Source: Tricholomella constricta (lineage: Eukaryota; Basidiomycota; Agaricomycetes; Agaricales; Lyophyllaceae). Taken from it: DNA of 64,000 bases. The stretch spans positions 496,001 to 560,000 of the forward strand of contig JAACJP010000027.1 of NCBI GenBank assembly GCA_013368375.1. Reading direction: 5' to 3'. The notes below the pieces were generated by a model. The model was not told the DNA's origin and did not search any database. It saw only the letters and a list, made by a program, of their open reading frames with translations. This document shows positions 57,515 to 64,000 of the stretch, in pieces; position 1 is the first letter of the stretch; every line of letters begins with the position of its first letter. A program made the translations under genes and the position numbers.

Positions 57515-60069
57515 ATGGCTCCTTTAATTACTATCAACAACCACACGACCGCCTCGTTCCCCCGCCCCCATATTCTTTATACCGTACAGGTCACTCTTGA
57601 TGGAAAGCAAAGCGTCGTCCCCAGGCGTTATTCTGAGGTAGGCACCTATATCATTGGAATATTAATACGCTTTACTGATCTCAAAAATATTGCAGTTCAT
57701 TGCCCTTCATGGTATAAGACCTTCGTATCTAGTGGCGCAGATGGACGCTCATCATGATTATCATGACTATATAGCCACATTGAAGGATCCTTTCACCCTC
57801 CCGCCGAAACGCCTCCTGTCCACGTCCTTTATTCCGTCAGCGTGGGTCGACGACACCCTCATCGCCGAACGCAAAGCCGGGCTCACAGAATATCTTTCTG
57901 ATCTCTTAAAGTCGGCGGACTACAAAAACGCCCCCGTCCTCCTTGATTTCCTCACCGCCGACGATGCGCGCGTTTCCCCTAGGTTTGATGTCGAAGACGC
58001 AATTCCCTCAACTCTCTCTAGGAAAACAGCTTTGAATCTCGATATCGATTCCGGTGGCGAAGTCGATGCAGCTGCCACGCCCATCGCCGCGGCGTACTAT
58101 GTCGACTGGGCTGCAGGAAGCTTCCCACCCGAGACGCTCAATTTTTCCAAGTTCGATATTCTCTTCTTTGGTACGTTATCCTCAGCATTTTGCGCTTATG
58201 ATTTTCTCTGAAATCGCACTCGTACAACGCAGCCTTCGCCACGCCGAATTCGTCCTCCACCCTATCTTTTGGATCTGGAAGCCAGGCCATTCTCAAGCGC
58301 CTTGCTACAGCTGCACACAAGAGCGGTAAAGGAACCAAGGTCGTGCTTTCAATCGGTTTGTGATCGACTTTGTAATCAGGTTTTGGAAACAAATGAACTG
58401 TTCCTAACCATAGGTGGATGGGGAGGCTGTAAATATTTCAGTTCTTCTTGCTCTACGTCTGCCAACCGTACAAAGTTGGTCAATTCGATCAAGAGCACTA
58501 TCAGTGCTAACGGCCTCGACGGTGAGCACCTTATGTGTATCCTAAAGGCCTGATTGGCTGATCAATACAAGGAATCGATCTTGATTGGGTGAGAAACAGA
58601 TTCATTACACAGCGTAACATGGAAGTTGATCTAGACTAGGAATACCCAAACTCTCCCGGGGCCGGTCAACCATTCTCGTCCGCAGACTCCGCAAATCTCC
58701 TTAGTTTGTTGAAATCTCTTCGATCGGCCTTAGGTAAGAGCAAATCAATTCGTTAAGCTTTTGCTCGTAGCCTCTTACAGACACTCTTTACACTTCCAGG
58801 CAGCTCCAAGATCATATCGGCTGCTGTTCCTCACCTGCCGTGGCTGGGTTCGAACGGCAGTCCCCTTAAAGATGTCTCTGCATATGCTGCTCAGATGACA
58901 TATGCTAACATCATGTATGGATTGACATATGATACGTATGGACAAAAGAACCTAACTCTATTTCTCACAGGAACTACGATGTATGGGGCGCATCTTCCAG
59001 TCCTGGCCCCAATGCACCCCTCGGTATGTCACCCTGACTTTATCCAAATGTTCTGGTCAGTTAACTGTGTTGCGAAGGCAACCTGTGCGGAACTTCTAAG
59101 CAACCAAAGGCTAGTGCCCAAGCTGGTCTTGCACAATGGAAAGCCGCGGGTTTCCCTGCCTCCAAGGTTGGTAAACCCTTGCACAGTGGTAACATCCTCT
59201 GACCCTTTTCATTGTAACAAGTTGTTGCTTGGCTTGCCCCTCTATGGCTATGTTTCACAGAGCACCAAGAACGTCCTTACGGGCAGCTTGCTGCCTTCAT
59301 CCGACATGCTACTTCTGCAGCAGACGGAGCTGCCGTCGGTCACCGAGTCAACAGTAGATGGCCCGGTGGAATTTCCACCAACGGACTCTCAGCCCACTCC
59401 AGAGAGCGACGATAGCGACGAAGCGAAGCCAGAGCTACTCGCGTCCGAGTCCGAGCGTGATATCCATTTCCTCAATGGATCACATGCTCGTTCGAAGGAG
59501 GTCAACGCTGTGGCTGCTAACGCCAACCTGACGTCTTGGTGGGGGCAACAAATTCCTTTCAGCGCCATCGTCAAGTCCGGTGCGCTCGTCAAGGGATCCG
59601 ATGGGAACTACCGCCAGGGTGGGGGGTTCACGATGGGTAAGTCGTCATTCCTGCACTTCTAAAGCGTTGTTCATCGAGGTTTCCTTATTGAAGGATGGGA
59701 CGACTGCAGCGATACACCGGTGCGATTCCTCGATTCCTATACTTAGGTGATACCAACTCTCATATGGTGTATATATTAGTTCTTGTTCAACACGGCTCAG
59801 AGGACCGTTGTGACATACGATGGTGATTTCCTTGCATTCCATCTCAGCATGGTCAATCTAACGGTGCCTTCCCCGACCAGATACGTGGTCTCTTGCCGAC
59901 AAGGCAAGGTTCGCGAAGCAGAATGGCATGGCAGGATGCTTCACATGGTCCCTCAATCAAGTTCGTACCAGCTGGCCCTGTGCTTTTCATCCTCGTTAAT
60001 TGTCTTAAAACCTGACAGGATGATGGCCTGACGTTGCAGAATGTGATTCGGAAGAACTTGGGGAAGTAG
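57515..60069 (+). CDS. PX domain - GH18 chitinase fusion, copy 2
   Basis: Fifteen exons join in frame to 582 residues: 57515-57637, 57696-57711, 57775-58170, 58233-58355, 58414-58521, 58572-58588, 58640-58733, 58800-58914, 58971-59023, 59078-59166, 59222-59636, 59694-59719, 59780-59822, 59881-59960, 60019-60069. The PX domain is complete: PHILYTVQVTLDGKQSVVP, RRYSEFIALHATLKD, LPPKR, AERKAGLTEYLSDLL. The GH18 landmarks are VLSIGGWGG, Asp255-GIDLDW-Glu262, MNYDVWGASS and GCFTWSLNQDD. Compared with copy 1 it has an extra acidic Ser/Pro-rich insert of about 60 residues after NVLTGSLLPSSD, in the loop where copy 1 has a shorter Pro-rich segment. Exons 2 (16 nt) and 6 (17 nt) are microexons. There is no signal peptide. 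Most intron positions in the GH18 part match copy 1, so the pair arose by duplication. Confidence 0.88.
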
Positions 60070-60445
60070 GAGAGAGCGCACCTTTCTATCATGATTGAAT
60101 TTGACGACTTGCCACGTTTTGAATACCCCCCTTTTACGACCCTCTGTCACGACCCACGATCCAAATTTGATACCCAGTGTTCCATCCATTGCATGGTTAT
60201 CTACCAATTAGCTAGTTTCCTCACAACAGATGACAAGATCCATGCCAATGGATCAAGTTTTATAGCACTGCTCGCAGCTTTCGTGTCCGTTGCCGTGGAA
60301 TCTGATTCACTATCCAAACAGCACATTGCAGTACCGCAAAGGAAGCAAAGAGATGAAAAACGAGAAGAAAAATAAGTACTCGATGCGCCAAATAGTAGGT
60401 ACCACTTCACAGTGTTCCTGAAGCAGAACAAGGAAAAAACTCGAC
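60070..60445. other. Convergent 3' spacer
   Basis: This 376-base spacer lies between the stops of the convergent PX-GH18 copy 2 and TIM-barrel-like genes. No feature was recognised. Confidence 0.5.
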
Positions 60446-62691
60446 TTACTTTTTCACAACAAATGCCCCCGAACCGACCGACTCGAACGTAAATCCTGTC
60501 TTATCAGACTTGATAACTGCTCCGCTGTTCAGCACCTGGTTTATGGCTCTCGAATGTAGTCCCAGATCCACCAAGCGGACTGTCGCTGTAGCATAATTCA
60601 TGTTGCTAGCCAGTACGAGTGTTTCTCTGCCCACCGTCCACAGGCCCACATCGACTCTGTTGATCGTCAGCTGACGGAAAGAGGCAACGGGACTGAGGAT
60701 GTATGGAGTCATTTTTGGAAGAGAAAGCGCGAGCAAAGAAGCAGAGGCTTTGATGTCAGGGGTGGTAGGATCGTCCCAGGAAACCACACCTGGAGTCGGA
60801 CTATGATGAGGCGGCGAAGCTCGTCCGACAGAGTGATAACGGAGTACCCACCAAGGCCCCCGTGATTTATTCCAAGGATACTCTCCACGACAAATTCTTT
60901 GCCAGTTGGATATCGCTGGTTGTGTAATAAATGAGTGGCGGCATTACGTTTGAGGAGGCTAGCTGTGCCGATTACCTTCCAGTACCTTTTGTTCAAAGAC
61001 AGTTAACTTTGTGTTTAGAACATAAATTCTATACTTACGTCTCGTTTCCGAACCCTTGAGGAACAGTCCAGACAGCTTTGGTTCTGTCCCACCCGTTGAT
61101 GAATAGCCTATCTCGGAACTCGTCCATCCTGGTAGATATATCTTCGAATTTGCCCAAACAATTATCACACCTATTCGAAAGAAACTATAGATCAACAACA
61201 ATTTTCCAACGAAAAAGGTTCCAGTCAATACTGACCCACAGTCACCATAGTCTTTCGTACACACTGTGTTCCAGACAGTTGAGAACGTGAGGTTGTTGCC
61301 AATCATGTATGCATCTTGCATCACGATGTCCGAACCACTGGTGTACTCACTGAAAGTCGATCGGATTTGTTATTAGCAAAATTCGTTAAAGGCACGAAGG
61401 GTGCTTACTTGAAGAAATAGTCTTGACAATTTAGAACGAGCGAGACGGGATGATAACCGGCGCCTCCCTTGCCATCCCCACCATCTAGGGAGGTGATTAG
61501 ATTAGAGGAGATGACTGTGGCATTGAGAGGGTCGGTCGTCCCGTCGGGCTCATCAGCGGTGTACCATAGCAGGAGATTAGGCCGAGACTTGATCCGGTTG
61601 ACTTGTTCTGTGACGGAGGTCTGGTTTTGATAGGTGCTACAGTCGTTCGATGTAATCAGAGAACGAAAGGCGGAGCATTACATATTACATACCCCCGCAT
61701 GTCGTACATAAGATATAAGCCCGCATCTTGCATCTTATCGAGTACCAAGTCGAGCGCCGTCAAATTGCTGAACGTCGGTATCGGATGAACCTGTCAACAC
61801 AGTAAAATTTAGCGTCTTCCCTAGCCTTGGAACACGGGAACGGACAATTGTGAACCTAGAGGGTGTTCAATTAGTAGCAATTGTTAAAGCGTAAAGAAAC
61901 GTATACCCTTGGGCTGCAAGTTCTGCGGATATCGAGAGATTCTTGGCGAGATAACCATCAAATTGTGTGTAAAATCCTATGGGAAGGACCGGAGCATAGG
62001 GCCCTTTTCCGTTCGCGGGCCGCGCTAACAGCGCCCCAGTTCTCAGGTCCATTTTCGTAACGGAACCAATGCTTGAAGGAGGATCAGGAAGGTATGACAA
62101 CAACCCCGTCGCGAGGAATTTCTGCTTTCCAAAGGTTGCAGAACACGAGATGTTGTAAGGAGCTGTACGGGGTTGCAGAGAGCGAAGGGAGAAGGGAAGT
62201 GATGTTCTGGTGGAGTTTAACTTCACGATGCCATGTGTGAGGTGTTTTCCATCAACAGAGATAGTCACATCGAGAGCTCCTGACGACTCCGAGGGATGGA
62301 TGGGGGCTGCATTTGACAGCTTGGAAAAGGTAATTGGAGCGTCGACGAGAATTGAGACGAACGACGGGTCGGTGGAAGCCACATCTTCTGGGAGATATGG
62401 TCGGATAGCTGGGGAACATCTGAGAGCTAGAAGGGGCAATGTTGATTTGCTCGGGATAGGAAATTGACCACCTGTTGATGTAAATCAAAAGTTCACGAGT
62501 TTGGTATGCAAAATCCAAGCACCTGGTGGTACGATAGGTAACTCGGGCTTATAATGTTTACCGCACCTAGTTTCAACATCTCTCAGCGTCGTGGGTCTGC
62601 GTTATGGTCAATTCACTCACCATGTCTGTGCCATTGCACCGAGCATCAGCTCGACCAGGGCTGCGAAAACAGATATCAAGGGGACTTTCAT
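60446..62691 (-). CDS. Secreted TIM-barrel glycoside hydrolase-like protein
   Basis: Eleven exons join in frame to 559 residues: 62691-62621, 62566-62523, 62471-61907, 61855-61846, 61790-61693, 61636-61409, 61349-61236, 61170-61039, 60985-60976, 60915-60852, 60789-60446. MKVPLISVFAALVELMLGAMA is a signal peptide. An N-terminal beta-rich half follows. Then come barrel-type segments: LPIGFYTQFDGYL, FTIVHPIPTFS, KMQDAGLYLMYDMRG, RIKSRPNLLLWYTADEPDG, GSDIVMQDAYMIG, TKAVWTVPQGFG, GINHGGLGVVSWDD. The YTADEPDG segment places acidic residues at a strand end, as in retaining glycosidases. A C-terminal beta-domain closes it (GRETLVLASNMNYAT). Substrate is unknown. Exons 4 and 9 are 10 nt each, chosen because they alone restore frame. 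It is convergent with the chitinase pair. Confidence 0.78.
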
Positions 62692-63473
62692 GATGATGAA
62701 TCACCTTGAAGGTAGAGAGCAGGAGAGCTCCTGATAAGGGGTAACCAGGGCACAAAACTTTACATGATAATCAGTGTAGAAGGTATATGTGTGGCTTTCG
62801 TGAGAAGGTATCAGCTTCATTGGCATGAGCATGTGCTACCTATTGCGGACCGCGACGTCGGTCCTCGTGGTCGATAGATTGTCTTAGCTAGGTTATTGCC
62901 CAAAGATAGACGCTGTAGATGCAGAGGAAATGGGTAAGAAGTTAGTTGACAAGACTCGACTCCTCATCCGATGGTGCTGAGCTGAACAGATCTCGACACG
63001 CTGCTCTAAACAATTCTTGAGCCTTTCAAAAAAAACCAATGGACATCTTGTGAAGGTGAAAGCCATTGTTTGTAACCGACGGCTTTATTGGGCTTGAACG
63101 TCTTTGGAAGTTTGACACGATCAACTTGAAACGTCTTATGGATGGCCCGGGATGGATGGATACGGTTGCCTGGGAGTCCAAGGTCTATTTTCAAATCCCG
63201 CTCGAATAATCTTATGTCACCTCAAAGTATCTGAAGCTTCTACAATCCATTACCGTGTAATATATGTACATATCTGGTCTTTGAAATGCTGGCAAATGAT
63301 GGGTAGGTGCCTACAGATCGCTTTTGTATTTCTTCTCATGATTTTAGGGTATTTTGGGAATCAATATGATCTTAACAAGATGTGAAAAAAGTGTGCAAGA
63401 GGCAGCATGTAAATTACTCTCCTCCTTCTCTCTTGATGTTAGAGGGGCTAACCACATATACCTCACCTTCCTA
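62692..63473. other. Intergenic, upstream of the secreted protein gene
   Basis: Short frames only. No TATA box is evident near 62720-62780, and no gene is supported. Confidence 0.45.
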
Positions 63474-63813
63474 GAGAGTGCCGCCCTCCAGCGACCTCGA
63501 TGCGAGGTTTTGTTGCCAGCGAAGCAGGCCGTTTCCGGTTTTCATACTCCGCTCATGTGCCGGTCCAAGCCGTCGATACATATATCATCTCATTCTTATC
63601 TGTCGCTTGTTTTATTTTGTGATAGAAATTAGAGCTATCTACTCAATCCCACGAGTACCGTTTGAAAACAACCGCTGTTACAATTAACATGATCTCCCAC
63701 TGTGTGTGAATCGGCACGTGAGCGGAGTCTGAAAGCCGGAAACAAGCGAACCTGCCTCCTGCTTTGCTGGCAAGAAAACCTTCGCGACGAGGTCTCTATA
63801 GGGCGGCACTCTC
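63474..63813. mobile_element. Small foldback/TIR element, about 340 bp
   Basis: The left end GAGAGTGCCGCCCT and the right end AGGGCGGCACTCTC are inverted copies and are flanked on both sides by TA (63472-63473 and 63814-63815), the target duplication of Tc1/mariner-type elements. The inverted similarity continues inward for about 95 bases with blocks ACCTCG, GGTTTT, TTGCCAGC, AAGCAGG, GTTTCCGG and ACTCCGCTCA. About 150 bases separate the arms and contain no transposase. Confidence 0.8.
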
Positions 63814-64000
63814 TAAAGAGTCAAAATAAATATGAATAGTCCCTCTAGCATCAGAAGGAGAAGGATTTTACATGGTAGATTTTGCACATTTTTCCAACAC
63901 CTTGTCAATGTCATGTTGACTCCCAAAATACTCGAAAATCATGAGCAGAAGTATCGGTGCCATCTGTAAGTATCCACCCATCATTTACCAGCATTTCAAA

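Noticed and set aside
1..64000. tRNA, rRNA and CRISPR-type repeats
   Set aside because: No convincing tRNA B-box in a foldable context, no rRNA sequence and no regularly spaced short repeats were seen. A tRNA scan would be decisive.

Overview
The window looks like nuclear DNA of a filamentous basidiomycete, probably an Agaricomycete. Genes are broken by many short introns (about 45-80 nt, mostly GT-AG). The recognisable proteins are fungal: a CHO2-type phosphatidylethanolamine methyltransferase, a Neo1-type flippase, a zinc-cluster-type transcription factor remnant, and a membrane-anchored beta-sandwich protein of a kind common in Agaricomycetes. No rRNA, tRNA or CRISPR array was seen. The organism call is inference from protein family and gene architecture. 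All exon joins are by eye, checked only for reading-frame continuity and fit to the family.

Layout. 1-6358: an intronless, AT-rich autonomous Helitron (Rep/helicase protein, 2118 codons open to the window edge). 6360-8900: a gene graveyard on the minus strand (transcription factor remnant, unidentified coding-like piece, alpha/beta-hydrolase remnant). 9425-11765: a deleted, frameshifted copy of CHO2. 12097-13527: a single-pass membrane protein. 14100-18163: the intact 16-exon CHO2 gene. 19770-22052: ornithine aminotransferase with a 13-nt microexon. 22494-24990: a DHHC palmitoyltransferase, divergent from a small RNase P/MRP POP8-like gene (25136-25516). 25517-34304: about 9 kb without a gene, containing a long inverted repeat and degenerate repeats. 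34305-35481: DCN1 (cullin neddylation). 38101-38968: a Pro/Ser-rich protein of unknown function. 39-43 kb: gene-poor. 43172-45056: a multi-pass membrane protein with a Ser-rich tail. 47525-48366 and 48670-52904: a divergent pair, MPP6-like exosome cofactor and the Neo1-type P4-ATPase. 53718-55963 and 57515-60069: two tandem genes that each fuse a PX phosphoinositide-binding domain to a complete GH18 chitinase domain, separated by a TIR element. 60446-62691: a secreted TIM-barrel-like protein. 63474-63813: a second small TIR element.

How the genes relate. CHO2 (phosphatidylcholine synthesis), the Neo1-type flippase (aminophospholipid asymmetry), the DHHC enzyme and the PX domains all act at membranes, but nothing shows co-regulation. 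The most unusual content is the PX-GH18 pair: both copies lack a signal peptide, keep the PX lipid-binding residues and the GH18 catalytic residues, and encode the catalytic motif across three exons with a 17-nt microexon in the middle. The second theme is local genome damage: a Helitron abutting a decayed transcription factor, next to a decayed hydrolase and a decayed CHO2 duplicate.
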